64,000 nt of DNA from Archegozetes longisetosus (taxonomy: Eukaryota; Arthropoda; Arachnida; Sarcoptiformes; Trhypochthoniidae): positions 13,977,112 through 14,041,111 of the forward strand of contig JAEMBT020000009.1 of NCBI GenBank assembly GCA_018873245.2, written 5' to 3'. Under the pieces are notes generated by a model. The model was given only the letters and a program-made list of their open reading frames with translations, was not told the DNA's origin and did no database searches. The position numbers and the translations under genes were made by a program. Shown in pieces: positions 22,311 to 35,689 of this stretch (positions within the stretch are counted from its first letter, which is position 1; every line of letters begins with the position of its first letter).

Positions 22311-23945
22311 GTGATGAATGGAGTTTTCATCTTCTATTCATACTTGGCACCCAAGCAGATCTTGAAACTGAATTTTACAAAATATCAACCTATTCAACTA
22401 ACGATCAATTGCCACACAATTTAATAATAGCTTTTCCGAGAAAGTTACTCTTCGAGACTCTAATTGTGTTATATGTAACAAAGTATAGCGAGCTAGTTTT
22501 AAGATTTAATGGCATATAGACTGACTTAACTTGATTTGAGTTAACTGCGAGCTAAGTGCGAGTTAACTTTGAGGTAACTCTAAATCAATTCTAAATCAGC
22601 TCTAAGCTAACTGAATTGAAGCTTAAAGAGCAATATAATAAGAATTAAGAATTGATGGCTAATTTAAGAGAAACACTAGATGTAAAGAAAGTACTTGAAT
22701 AAAACATGTAAAGCACCTTCTTTAGACTTGAAGTGTTTAATCTTATTTGCTTGTCAATCTATCTATAAATAGATTTTGTAAGTTAATGATTTATATAACT
22801 TTTGTATTAATTAATGTTAGCAATTGAATCGATTACTAGAACTCTCTTTGGAATATCAAAATTTTGCTTATAGTCAGTTCTCTGCGGAATAAAGAAAGAA
22901 TTTTGCTTATAATCAGTTCTCAGCAGAATGAAAAATTTGACTTATAATCAGTTAGCTGTTAACCTTCACTTTCTGGTTGAGTAGATTTGAATTAGTTTTT
23001 CTTATATAGAGGTTGGTGAGATTGGCAAGATTGGCAAGATTGGTGAGTTAGGTGAGTTAGGTGAGTTAGGTGGGATTCGTGAGTAGTGCTCATAATATGG
23101 CTGCAACATTTCTGGCTTTTACCTATATATTATTATTAAATAAAACTATAACTTCTTTCAATTCAGAACAATAATAATAACGGAATCTGTCGGAGATTAT
23201 CATAACATAAAGTTGAGTTATATAATGATGATGATTATTATTATATAAGATTATTATTTCAGTGCCAGACCAAATAAGTGCAATGTTGGCATTTTATACA
23301 TTAACTGTTATACACTATCTAATAATTTCTCATTTTATATTACAGTCATTTAAGTATGTATTGGCCGCAAAAGAATTTATTTTCTTAAGAAAACATTGTT
23401 GCAAAGAATAATCAAAACTGACTTATATTGATAACATACTCTAACTAACAAATATTGACATGTAATCACAGCTAAACACAAATATGATGTTATGTTTTTA
23501 AGAATTATAATCTACTATTAATATGGTATCTCTTTTAATTTAGGTAGGTAACTATTGAAGGTATCTAACTATTGAAGGTATCTAACTATTAAAGATATAA
23601 TCATAACTCTGATCATGATTTTGTTCTATTAAGATAGCTAGTTATTGAAGATATAATCATGGTTCTGATTATTATTTTGTTCTACTAAGATAACTAACTA
23701 ATTCTGTTCTATTGAGATACCTAACTATCGCAGATTATAATTCTGTTCTAATGCGCAAATCAAACGAAAGACGCACTCGTTTTTTAAATTATTATATTCG
23801 TTATAATTTCGATGCGCTATTGACTGAATATCTAGACTTAAACTCACACAACGATTGGCCCACAAATCGATAGGTAGTTCAAATGCAAGGTTTAAAGGGC
23901 TGCTAAAATGAATTAATTATAATTGATTACTAATGTCAGAATTGC

Positions 23946-24161
23946 ATGACATTTCAGATTGAGAAATGGGTGCGAATTTTGTTGAGTATATCCTTATTAT
24001 TCTTGTTTTTTTATATTGAATATAATTGCGAAACCACGTCATTCACGTTTGGTATTCACGTAATCATTATTCCTGTATTAGCTTATGCTAGTAGTAAACA
24101 TGATGTTAATAATAATCTATTCAATAATCCGTTCAATATAATTAACTGTAAGCAAAGCTAA
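23946..24161 (+). CDS. doubtful small membrane-anchored ORF or first exon (71 codons)
   Basis: An ATG opens a frame encoding a short polar start, one strongly hydrophobic stretch (about residues 9-25, VRILLSISLLFLFFYI) and a polar tail with a second hydrophobic patch. A GTAAGC donor occurs in frame at 24148, so it could be the first exon of a longer gene, but I found no convincing following exon. Codons are not repeat-driven. I recognise no family; a chance hydrophobic frame in T-rich DNA is quite possible. Confidence 0.2.
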   Translation: MTFQIEKWVRILLSISLLFLFFYIEYNCETTSFTFGIHVIIIPVLAYASSKHDVNNNLFNNPFNIINCKQS

Positions 24162-25157
24162 ACTAAATATTCAACTAATACATTTCTAATAGTAAGCTTT
24201 TTGTTTGTTCATGTACTTGAAAGCCATTTGATCGGAAAAATAGTTATGATATTCAGTAGTTTTATGTGATCACTATCAGGGCCTGTAGCAGTTCTCACCG
24301 ATTCTCTAGAATTAACATGAAGCCTTAGATTTTAAAGAACCTATAGGCATAGATTGTATGTATATACGTATATATAAGTGTGAGCGCAACCGAAATTACA
24401 ACAAAGTTACCAATCGATTAAATATATGATCAAAAATGTATATGAGAATTAAATAAGCATTTAAGTAAACAATAGTTGAGGGAGCAAATATATTAACATT
24501 ACTAGAAGAGATTACTGTACGTTATTATCATATTGAGCTGTTCTATTTATAATATATTAATATTTTATAGTAATAATAAATGTTATATCTCTTATTTGGC
24601 ATCTCTCACCATTTCGGTGTGTTTTGTAAAAATTTCTTCTTCTTCTTTTTTTGGTTAGGTTAGATTAGGTTAGGTTAGCTTAGGTTAGGTTAGCTTAGGT
24701 TAGCTTTGTATTTGTTATGAGTATTTTCCACTATTATTTCAAGAAACCTTTTTCTAACCTAACTGAACAACCTCTGCTTTCAGCTTTGGGCCAGTGGCTG
24801 GATATTCATATCTAACCCCTTCAATTAAACACTCTTAGGCTCAACTCTCCTATTCGTGTGAATATCATTAGAGGGATTGTATTCCAGTTTAAAACTGTTG
24901 AGTTGGAATCTGTGATCATCAGAGGAGCCATATATCAGTTTAGAACTGTTGAGTTGGACTCTGTTATGAATGTGAACATCATTAGAGGGATCGTATTCGA
25001 AGTACAAAAGTGGCCCAAAGATCAAAGTGGGTTGTGACAATTTTTATAAACATGTTATTTGCTAAAACAATCAAATCTAAATTGCAAAACAAGCAATAGA
25101 TTGAATTGAAATTTGGCTTTAGTTGGTATTAACTACAACCTAAGTAAGTATTAATGG
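24162..25157. other. 3' flank of p35 with TTAGGT tract and a tandem repeat
   Basis: No gene. It contains the TTAGGT tract at 24654-24712 and the tandem repeat at 24845-25005. Part of it is probably the p35 3' UTR on the minus strand, although no clear AATAAA was seen. Confidence 0.45.
24845..25005. repeat. tandem repeat of about 51-63 bp (2.5 units)
   Basis: The blocks ATCATTAGAGGGATTGTATT and AACTGTTGAGTTGGA recur in order two to three times. The array keeps a 71-codon frame open on the minus strand (25040-24825) encoding a repeated QLNS-KL-Y-S-DDH pattern. It lies downstream of the p35 stop and is probably 3' UTR. Confidence 0.7.
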
Positions 25158-28100
25158 TTAACCAGATATAGGAGATATCACGGATTGGCAACCTTTGAGT
25201 TCCGTAAATACTTCGGTGAAGAACGCGGGCTCACTATTGATGCGCAACATTTTACTACTGAGCAGATTAATAATAAATAGTGAGCGATTCCAAAACTTTT
25301 CTTTGCTATCATTTTCAACAAGAAACGGTTTCAATGGGTATGATATTTCATTTCCCATATATGCGTAGCTGAGATAAAGGCATGAGAGCACTACTGCCTG
25401 TAATTCTTTCTCTGACTCTATGTCTTCTTGGACGAGCTCTCGCAAAAGCATATATAAAAAGACAACATTTGCCGGATTGATAAATGCTATGTCCTATAAG
25501 AAAGAAAACACATTCGGTGTCAACTTTATGTATGTATAGTTCTAAACTTAATAATACATTATGCTACAAGAAATTATTATTATTGCTATGCACATCTATT
25601 TGTTGCTAAATTTGATTTAGATTTTGATTTGCTTTCCTTACTATGTTTAATATTCTATCAGTTCTTAATTTCTTAACATGCTCTGATGGAAAAATTCACT
25701 TCTGGTTGCTATCAGCGATTATTAAGTTTTAGGGTGTAAGGTAACTATTAAATAAATCTTTGAGGTGATAGTATGGGTTAAGTTCACTATGTTGAACAAA
25801 CAAACTTGAATTAAATAATAAATAAAATGCTGAACCAAATAATGGTATTAAGGCATTTGTTGGAAACATAATAATTTTGAATTACTTTAAGCCTTTCTGA
25901 TGTTGCTTAATTCAATAACAACTTCAAGATTTGAACTTTTATTTTGATAAGGGATGAAATTGAGATTTCAAAGAAATTCAATGAGATTCAAAAGAAATTC
26001 TGAGAAATTCAAAGAAACTCAAAAGAATTCAGAGAAATTCAAAGAAACTCAAAAGAATTCAGAGAAACTCAAAGAAATTCAAGGAAATTGAAATGTAATT
26101 TTAAATGTAATCCTAAAATATAATAATAAGAATGGTGATTACCTGCCATCCTTGTAACAACAGTGATCTGTCAACTGCCCTTAGCCATAAAACTGCATCT
26201 CCAGATTGGAAATTCTCCAATTTATGACACTTCTTTGCCAGGAAATCACCCAAACATCTCAATAACTCGGAAGTTGAGGCCTGAGGGAAGTTCAATAATC
26301 AAATAAGAATTTGTTGGAAAATAGATGTTGTCATATTTTACCAGTTATTTGAAGATATACTCATCTGTATAGCATTGACGTATACTTACCTGCAATGCAT
26401 TGATGTATACTTGCTTGTAAAGCACTTTGCTACATAACAACTCAATGCTATACAACTAAATATATATTAAGATTATATCTTAAAAAGTAGATTAGAACAT
26501 TCGGAAATTTGGGACATTTTCATCTGGTGCATGTCTTAAAATTCATCCTTTTATATAAGACTTAATCTAAAATATTTGAGATTCAATCTTAATGTCTTGA
26601 ATTTGACACAGATTCCAGTACAGAAATAGATGATAAATTTGATTTACAACAATAGTATAGTCTAGTTAGACCATTAAAAGATGGCTAGTGTGATCTGTGA
26701 ATATTAGATAAGCGAATTTATCAGATATGCTTACATTTAATTTAATGAATTTGAGTCCATTTATTTGAATATACTATAATATAGTATGACCCAAATTTAA
26801 TAAAAATTGATTGCCTAGAATCGTATTATTAATATAGGTTAACCTTGGCGTCAATATACCACTAGACATTTAGATCGATCATCTCTCTATATGATTAAAT
26901 AAATTATAACCTATATAACTACACCTAGCTTTATTATTATTATGTAATAGAGATTTTTTGTTCCACTATATTACTTCAATATTACAATTTATGCTCTGGT
27001 TGCCTATAGAATTTGTAGAATTATGTGGAATATGTAGAATTATGTGGAATATGTAGAATGTATATGAAATATGTAGAATATGTATAGTATATGTATAGGA
27101 ACTATAGAATCTACTGAAGAATCTATCGAATCTACATAGTCTACTATATTTCTTAGTATTAATTAAATATAATCAACTTATTTATTAGTGAATTGCTTTA
27201 TCGAATAAAATCACAAATAGATTAGTGTATAACCCTTAAGATAAAGCAAACAATTGACTTTATATGTAACCAATCTATTTAGAATACTATTTAGTTATCT
27301 TCTTTGTTTAAACACTACTCCTGTGCATGTTTTATAGTAAAGTAAGTATTATTATGTAAGATTGACCTACTCACCTTTCCGATTTGAATAATTACTTATT
27401 GTTTTTACTTTTGTTTATATCTATATATGTTTTATTGTTTTATTTAGTATGATGTCTTATGTCTTATTTATTAGTGATTTTATTTACTTTTGTAGTTAAT
27501 GATAAATATATTTTTTCATCAATAAAGTACGAAATAATCTAACACTGAGATTTAAGTTAGGTTAGACTAGGTCAGGTTAGACTAGGTTAGGTTAGACCAG
27601 GTTAGGTTAGATCACCAAAAAAGGATCAAACAACTATAAAATTAAAATAAAAAACGTTAGACTAACTTGAATAACAGTTTTCCTTTGATTGGTAGTAGGG
27701 CTAATTTGTGTAGAAACGGTCGAAACATTGTTAGTTAAAGTAATGCCATTTCTAAGGTTAGCTTGACTCGCCAGGAATCCGTTACATGATGGCCTGATTG
27801 CGTTCTTTGATAATAGTATTGTTGGCTTTGGTGGCAGTGGTGGTGCTACTGCTTTTCCTATTTGCTGTTGATGCTGTTGTTGATGCTGTTGTTGTTGTTG
27901 TTGTTGTTGCTGTTGCGAGACATCTTTGTTGACGTTCTTAACTAATTCAATATTATTCGAAGTGATACCAGATTTGAGATTATAACAAGAAAGAGATTTT
28001 TGTATATTTTTATTATTATTATCAGATAAGTTATTAATCGTTTCTAAAGGAGGTCTATTAGCATTATTATTAACGGTTTGAATTTGAATTTGTTGTTGTA

Positions 28101-28449
28101 ATTGATTCTTATTTTTATCCAATTTTTTCTTATCTCTATTAACGCTAAAATGTTTGCCCAAATGTAATGCATTTATAAAACCAAGTGATTTCTTCAGTCC
28201 TCCATGACTAGAATTATTATTACTATTATTACTATTATTATTATTATGAATATTATGCGAATGGTTGTGATTAAATAAATGTTTATTCTCAATATGAGAA
28301 TTATGATTCTTTTCTTTGTTCTTTACGTTATTTAAATGTTCGTTATAATTAAATGCATTTAAATTAAAAGCATTATTTGCTTCTATAGTTGTATCGTTAT
28401 ACATTACTATTTTACGGTCTCGTGGTGATATACTTAATACTGTACCCAT
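25158..28449 (-). CDS. CDK5R1: cyclin-dependent kinase 5 activator p35 (418 aa, three exons)
   Basis: Minus-strand exons 28449-27667, 26280-26143 and 25493-25158 join exactly at codon boundaries (donors GTTAGT and GTAATC, acceptors CCTCAG and TTATAG). p35 binds and activates Cdk5 at neuronal membranes. The N-terminus MGTVLSISP is the conserved p35 start with a glycine-2 myristoylation context. The conserved KSLSCYNL patch (vertebrate KSLSCANL) lies mid-exon 1. The Cdk-binding cyclin fold starts at the exon 2 boundary ([35 protein letters not shown]) and continues in exon 3 ([58 protein letters not shown]). It is longer than human p35 (307) because exon 1 carries Asn/His-rich and poly-Gln insertions (about residues 60-85 and 180-200) and a proline patch APPLPPKP. 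Drosophila Cdk5alpha is also longer than the vertebrate protein. Confidence 0.96.
25965..26095. repeat. short tandem repeat in p35 intron 2
   Basis: AAACTCAAAAGAATTCAGAG-type units recur several times between exons 3 and 2. Confidence 0.75.
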
Positions 28450-29400
28450 TTCTATTTTCCAATTATTATTCTTTTCTTTCTTTTTATTCTTTATTTTTTG
28501 TTTTAGATTTCTATAGATTTTATATCTGATTCGTGTTGATTTGATTTCTGATTTATGTCAGATTTACATAAGATTTATGTAAGATTGACGTGATATTTAA
28601 GTTAGATATATATCAAATTTATATAAGATCTACGTCAGATTGATCTTCCACTAATTACTCTTATGCTCAATTTCAAGCAATTAATAAGTCGATTATATAA
28701 GTTCTCCAAATAGTAGTCCCAATAGTTATCCAAACGTATTAAACGAGAAAGTATTAGACAACCAAAAGTATAATTGACGCTTAACTGTAAGATGGCTTCC
28801 ACTGAAGTCAGATCACCACTGCGCCTAAGAGAATGTTTTCTTTACAGTTTTTCAGTTGAGTTTTCTATTAAACCATATACTTATTGCACATCACTATAGA
28901 TATAGTTGATTCCAAACAAGATATAATCACTAATAACTTCTAAAATAATTATAATCACAATCAGTAGTAGTAATAATTATAATAATTACTATAAATATAA
29001 ATATTAAGTTAAAAACACAACAAACAAATCACATTAGTATTTGTTTAGTTATAAGATGAGAACTCAATGGTGACTCATCTCCTTCTTGATGGTTCGATAG
29101 AGTCGAGTCGATGGAACCATTAGACGCATGGACTCAAACAGAGGGATTCACATCACATAGAAATCACTCATCTCTATAGCAATGGGCTTCTGGCCGTAAG
29201 GATATGTCGGTCGCAGATATGATGTTAGCGCACAGCGCAGAACATTCATACCAATTTTCGATCGAAATATCACGTCTTCGAAGCTCCACTTTCTTCAGTT
29301 GGATCGCAAAAAGGGATTTGCATTGAGTTTCTCATAGCAACACAGAAAGTGATCGATATTTTAGCACTACTTCTGTATTGTTAGGTTAGGTTAGGTTTTG
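28450..29400 (-). promoter_or_regulatory. probable 5' UTR/promoter region of p35
   Basis: Upstream of the p35 start. About 28450-29050 is AT-rich with an ATTTATATAAGAT-type repeat (28545-28640). The block 29050-29350 is notably GC-richer, has stops in all frames and includes GCGCACAGCGCAG, so it is a good candidate for the distal first exon or promoter. No TATA box was assigned. Confidence 0.3.
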
Positions 29401-31977
29401 TTCAATGGAAATATGGCTGAGAATTAAATGGATTTTGCGCTAACCAGTGATCAAACTATGTTTTTATATTTAGTTCTATACATTTTTGCCGTATCTGACC
29501 TACAATTCTTTGCAATATATTATATAAGAGGTTTACTTACAAACAACACAAATACATGCATTTGCCCGTATAGTTGGTTTCTTTCAGAATAGTTACTTAA
29601 TAGTAACTATTTTTTGATGAATTCTAATTTTATTCTAGAAATATATCAAATTTGCTAGTGAGACAAAAGATAATTTTGTTTAGGAGACAGATGATAATTC
29701 TTTAGTGAGAAATTTCGTAATAATTCTTTAGGCAGAATTTTATAGTAATTCTTTACACGGAATTATTTCTATGATAATTGTTTAGGTTCTACGCACATTT
29801 GTATTTTCTCACGAAAAACTGATATAATTCTCCACGAATTAGGCTCAATGAATAAGTACAATAAATTTATCTTCTCTAATGACATGGTGTTTATCATGAA
29901 GATTACTATGAAGACTATTTGATGATGAATAGTTGCGTAAAATGTTTTTATAGCATATCAGTAAAAAATATAATAAATGAACACTTTTAGATGAAATTTT
30001 AAACAAAATACTTGAGATCTTAATTATTACTTTTGTTATATAATTGAAGAATAACTAATTTGATATTATTTACCAGTTCAATTAAGGGTCGAGTGAATGC
30101 ATGCTTTGATGAATGATATGTTGACATGAACTTTAACGACAATTCGGACATTGGACAGCTTCCTCAAGATCTATAAGAGAGAAGAAAAAAGTGATAGAAT
30201 GGTGGAAGGGTTTGTCACTTCCGTTTAGTTGATATTCTATGACTGAAAGCAAGCATAACTGTACATTAAATCAATACTAAATCAGCATTGATTCAATGAT
30301 CACTGTTGTACTTATACACTGCTAGCATTCGTGACAGAATCTCCTCATAAACAAGTTTGATTGATAAGAATAATGGAAAATAGAGCATACATTAATTAGA
30401 TTATATTAGTTTTGTTTGTAGAATTTCTAGCTTTATATTAAGCCTAATATGCAGCGAAAATAAGTCTTAATTCTCTATGGATTTGAAAGCGATTTAACTG
30501 TATTTAGAGAGAATCTGAAAATATCATCTAAGCTTCAAAATGAAGACAAATTCAAATTTCAGTTTGTTTTCCTACAAGCATTATTTAATTAGTTTGATTT
30601 AATTAGCTTTGTTTGCAGATTTGATCATTAGTTCAGAATGAATTGAAACTAATTTTCTGACTATTCCTTAATATAATGAAATTTCTAGCTAGAAATTGAT
30701 AAGAATCTTTTTGAATTTACAACCAATTCAACCATTCTATCTGACTGTCACTAAAGAATAGATATGTCTGGATAATTTAATCGACTGACGACTAGAGCGA
30801 GAATATGATAACGTTCATCAAGTTTTCATAAAATTATATGTCACTGATAGAAATCTCATCCATTTCTAGAAAAAGACATCAATTTTAGGTTCTATACTTT
30901 ATATTATTGTATTATATTGAAAATCTTTAGTCCCCATCTTATTCCTCACTGATGTAGAAAACTCCCAAAAATTCCCAACTCTTATAATTAATTAGTGATT
31001 TTCAGGAATAGTTATTTAGCAAATAGCTTGGAAGATTGAGAATATCTGGATTAAAGTAGATTTAGATAGCGTGTAGCAAACCTAAAAGAACCCCGAAGCC
31101 TAATACTGAATAGGGTTCGAGCTGATGGAGTACTATAGTGCTATGCTATACACCCTAAAACGTAATAACCCATGACAGATACAAGTAGCGTCTGACGAAC
31201 AGCTTATTCCTATGCCTTTAGGGTACCTCTCTTCTCACACACTCTTAACTATTAATACAAATACTGAATATGCTATTTCTTATCAGACCAACTATTATAA
31301 ACATATAAATAAGCCATTGAATACATGCTTAGAATGGCTAGACTTAAGTTGCTATCAAGTATTAATAAATAGTTAACTGTAGCTATGGTTGTCCTCATAC
31401 ACTCTAGAGAGTAGAAAATTGATTAGGTATGGCTTCACCAAGCAATAGAGCGTGAAAGTATTATTGTGCTATTGTTGTTATGGTCTAGATCTCAGCCAAT
31501 ATATTATACATATATATGAGTTATCTAATTATTATTTATATCTGTTTTACCTTTTCTATAATTTATGCTAAGCTATTGAAAATAGAATTAGTTTAAATGA
31601 TAAAAGAATTGAGATGGTATTTGAGTTGAATCTGAGTTGAATCTGAGTTGAATTTAAGTTGAATATTTAATTGAGCCGAAATTGGAATTTGAATCAATAT
31701 TTGAATTGGTGTTTGAATAGAAGATAGAATAGGAAATTAGATTTAAAAGAGACTTTTTGACATAGACCTTTATATAAAAGAGCATGTTTATTCATTGCCG
31801 AAAGAAATCTGCTTTATGTTTGCTTAATACAGTTTATATTTGTGTATATTTCTCCTATACTTCACAATCAAAGTACAGTTGATTACAAATTGTTTCGCAT
31901 TAATCCGGGATTAATGCCAGATCTGTTATAGGTTAAGCTTGGGTTAACTTCTGGTTGATTTTGGGTTAAATCCTGAT

Positions 31978-32022
<45 letters not shown>

Positions 32023-32935
32023 AATTTTAAAACAAACATAATCTACCCATTAATTACTAATAACAATGTTCATATCTTTCATATGAAAGACTTAGTTCTT
32101 TTAGACTCATATATTTTAAGTCATCGTTTTCTCTCATGTCATTTTCATTATTATCGATGATCGAAAAGTTCCTAACAAAGGACTGACTGGTTCATATAAA
32201 TATACAGTGGGTTAGATGCATCAAGGACAACATTTTGAAATTGACTGTACTGATGACGCATAGAGATAATAATCAAGTTTTAGTAAATCGGATTTAATAA
32301 ACGTGTCGCGTAAAGCTAATCTAATAAAGTTTAAAGTTGAAGGCAAATAAATAATTGTTTAGTAACTAATACTATATATTAGCTATCAATTCCAAAAGTA
32401 TTCCATTAATATCGTTTGATCATCTATATTCCCATAAAGACTATATTCTTTATTGTGTGTCCCACTCATTGGAAGCACTTTTATATTTGATGAGACTGTG
32501 AATCTGTTATGCTTCTTCTGCGTCAATTATTTATATTTTTAGATTTTTGCACTTTTAATCTTATTGTAAATGTATAGTCTGCCCTCAATTAAGACAAATT
32601 TCGATTCAATACTTGACGTTTAACTTCAGTAATTTTCTGATTCTAACAGTTTTTATATTTCAGAAATGAACATTCAGTAGCTTGATAAGATAGAAGAAAT
32701 TCACTCAAAAAATAGTTAATATTAAGAACTTGATATTCGTATAGTGAAACTGAGCGTCATAGTAACAAGATCGGGATCAGACTGTGTTTGAGCAACTAAC
32801 AAAGGTAAAAGGATTATCAAAGTATGAGTTTATATCTAAAAAGCTTATTATTTCAGAAATAAAATACACTTTATATTATCTATAAGTATTAGTTTATATA
32901 TTGAGGTTTGAGAAGCTTTACCTAAAAATAAGTAA
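29401..32935. other. non-coding AT-rich stretch between p35 and PRA1
   Basis: No gene recognised. Features noted: a GAATTTGAATCTGAGTTGA-type repeat (31615-31680), a (GA)n run at 31981-32020, and a slightly GC-richer block at 31080-31240. Bases 31227-31275 resemble sequence near 18219-18268, so a dispersed repeat is shared. Confidence 0.45.
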
Positions 32936-32985
32936 CAACAGGTAAGAATACAGGTAAGAATACAGGTAAGAATACAGGTAGAAAA
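32936..32985 (+). repeat. 12-bp array of consensus 5' splice-site words
   Basis: The unit ACAGGTAAGAAT occurs three times in tandem, followed by a fourth ACAGGTAGAA. Each unit contains CAG|GTAAGA, close to the ideal donor consensus. It sits 2.7 kb upstream of the acceptor-like array before the PRA1 coding exon, on the same strand. Confidence 0.8.
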
Positions 32986-35688
32986 CAAGTAAAACTTAAA
33001 CCTTAAACTTTCATGTACGGACATAATATAGTTACATATAGTTAGTAGACATATAACATTTGACGTATATAGTTTGATAACCTAACCTCAACATGCTTAG
33101 AAGAGAGTTTATTACTTTGCTTAGGTTTAATAGTTGTTAAGCTTGCTGTTGATGGAATAATCATAAAACGCAGTGATTCAACTTCTAGATATGATGATTC
33201 TCTTGACAATCACATGTGATTATATAAGTTATGATAATTTCTTTTCTGACTAACTATAGATTTATAATGTGCGTTACGCAATAGGATCATTCTGAAATAG
33301 GATTATACATGTTTGTTCGAAAACATCTAGTGTATTACTCTACATCACTCTGTATTTTACTACATATTACTCTATGTTTTTCTTTACATTTCTCTTTACT
33401 GACAAATATTTGATTAAAGTTGAATTGATAGATTTGAATAACAAACCTACTGATCATGATAAATATATAGTAAATCATATAGGTTAGAATCATACTTATT
33501 GATCTGAAAAGCATTAAAGTAATCTATTATTTATAATACTATACTAAATTTCAATTTAAAATCAACTTTAGATCACTGTTTCGTGAAAATGTCATCATAA
33601 CGACATACTATCAAACTAAACTATACGACCACCATCTATTAAGCTATACAATCTCAAAGGAATAATGATTGAGATAAAGTGCTGACAAAATTGCAATACT
33701 ACTAGAATTATACATCAGATAGAGTCTTATAATTGATTACTGTTTTTGTTTGAAAATTAAAAATTTAAAGTATAGCTTCTTTTCGCTGCAATAGTCATTA
33801 ATATTTTATGGGTTATCGCAGAGAAGTTTGTGTGCAATTTCCGTCAGTAGGAATACTGTAATTTTGATATTGTTACCTAACCTAACCTATCTAGCCTAAA
33901 CTGACCTGGCCTAAACTAATCTAACCTAATATAAAAAATGAATTATTAGTTTAATGGGAGTTCTATCAAACTCTCCGCTCTAGGATCAAGGTCACTAGCG
34001 CCACTAGGTCTTTCAGCGCCAATCCAGAATTTATGAGAATAGTTCTAAAATTATGTTTCTTCAAATAATTGATAAGCATTTAGCATATAAAAGACTTCAT
34101 TAACCATTATTATACATATTTTTCGTAACTTTTAGTACTAAAAATTGCGAATTTAATGCTTGATGAGTTTACGAGATTTTTGAGTACTTTGTAATTTGAA
34201 ACTTAATACATGTTATAGAAGCTAAACTTTTATGTTTTTAAATTTCTAAATTTCTAAATTATCAAACAAATAGATAGACCATTAAGATTATTTAAAATTT
34301 GAAGCTTATTTTAGTAATATTTTATGACATTAATAAATCAAACTTTCAGTTTTGATCGATACTTTATTGTTGCGATTATACAACTTGCAAATTATATTTA
34401 AATTTTGTTACTCTTATAATTTCGCTAAAGTTATAGTTTTCTTCAAAACATATTTATTACATACTTCTCTTCGTGATTCTAGCGATTTAACGTGCATCTT
34501 AAATCTTATGCCGAAACATCGTTTGTAGACCTGGTTCATTGAACATCTGATTCAGTAATGGCATTTCGCAATCAGGTATATTTGATGATTTTATCGATAA
34601 AATCATGTCTTGTTATGCTAACATTCCTATCAGATCATAATAATTGATACAATGTGAAATTCAATTCTTAGTCATTCCAGACAAAAATGGGAGTCACAAT
34701 TAAGAATTAAGTTGAAATTAATGTGTATGATAGAGAAGATAGCATAGTTTAAGTATTTTTTCTTTGTAGCTATGCATCATTCTGAGTTATTAACTGTAGA
34801 GATCAAATACATACTTGTGCCGAGCTGTATTACTAGAGGTTTGGCATTAGCAATGCTCATTCTACGTTACCATAAGCTTATGATTCTTAAAAACAGTAGC
34901 AAAGTGCTAGGAGACCGGAAGAAGCCTTCTTGAGCTTTCCAATTCAAATCTATCGCTAACTCGACATAAAAGTTGTAAATATTTAAGCACAAAACTTCTT
35001 AATTTATTGCAATAATTGGTACTCGATGAAGTAAGAACGGATCATAATTAAAGTTTAAAGTGATAAAACAATAGGTTGTAATAGAAGAAGTATGTAATTG
35101 ATAAAAATGTATATAATGTATGAAACATGATTGAAAGCATTCTAGTCTTGCCACTAATTCCTATAATGTTCGCAATCGATTAATTTTGACAAATCTTTTA
35201 AAGTTGACTATATCCTAATACTCACTTTGATCTATACAGAAACGAAGAAAATCATTCAATAGATGCAAAGTTTAGATTAAACTAGACTAATAACTTAATT
35301 ATGTAGAGACATATAGAAGTAAATACTAATTAGTCATAAATAAAAAAACAAACAAATAAAATATAAATAAATAAATAAATAAATAAATAAAATATAAGTA
35401 CTAAAGTAATATAATTGAATCAAATATATTAGAACTAAAGAGTAGCATAGTGCCATCTACTAGCAAGTAACAATAACACTAACAACAGTGATGTCAAACA
35501 AAAACAAACGTTATGTTCCAACGCATCAAACTACTAATTAATATTAGTTATATTACTGATATAATAAATCATTAATATATAATCGTTAATATCATTTATT
35601 ACACTCTCAAATAAAACACGTATGATACTTTATGATACGCATGATGTTTTATTTAATATAATATATAAATTTATTAAATATTCAGATA
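32986..35688. other. probable PRA1 5' intron or intergenic DNA
   Basis: No protein gene supported. AACCTA tract at 33876-33925; (AAAT)n at about 35362-35390. A 35-codon minus-strand frame (about 34602-34495) reads with unusually good codons (contains MPLLNQMFNEPGLQTMF) but has no splice partner or recognised domain. If the 5' exon of PRA1 lies upstream, this stretch is its first intron. Confidence 0.4.
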
Positions 35689-35689
35689 G

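Larger units (their letters stand above)
16840..23945. other. gene-poor AT-rich stretch
   Basis: No supported gene. Contents noted: a degenerate TTGAATCCAATTCCTATTAGA repeat (about 16890-16965); AATAACTATTAAGAT repeats (17292-17335); TTAGGT-like words (17865-17905); a 20-bp perfect palindrome (18019-18038); a 51-bp tandem repeat (18270-18420); a GA run (about 21500-21557) and a degenerate repeat (22110-22310). Two open frames (21228-21443 and 22190-22519, +) have some non-repetitive codons but no recognised domain and no splice partner. Confidence 0.45.

Noticed and set aside
22190-22519. 109-codon + frame
   Set aside because: First third is minisatellite; the rest has no recognised domain and the opposite strand also stays partly open.
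27634-27666. Read-through extension [10 protein letters not shown] of p35 exon 1
   Set aside because: It lies beyond the GTTAGT donor and is intron sequence; exon 2 continues the conserved chain.
29085-29115. Possible tRNA T-arm word GGTTCGATAGAGTC
   Set aside because: No matching acceptor, D or anticodon arms around it; the same check failed for GGGTTCGAGC near 31125.
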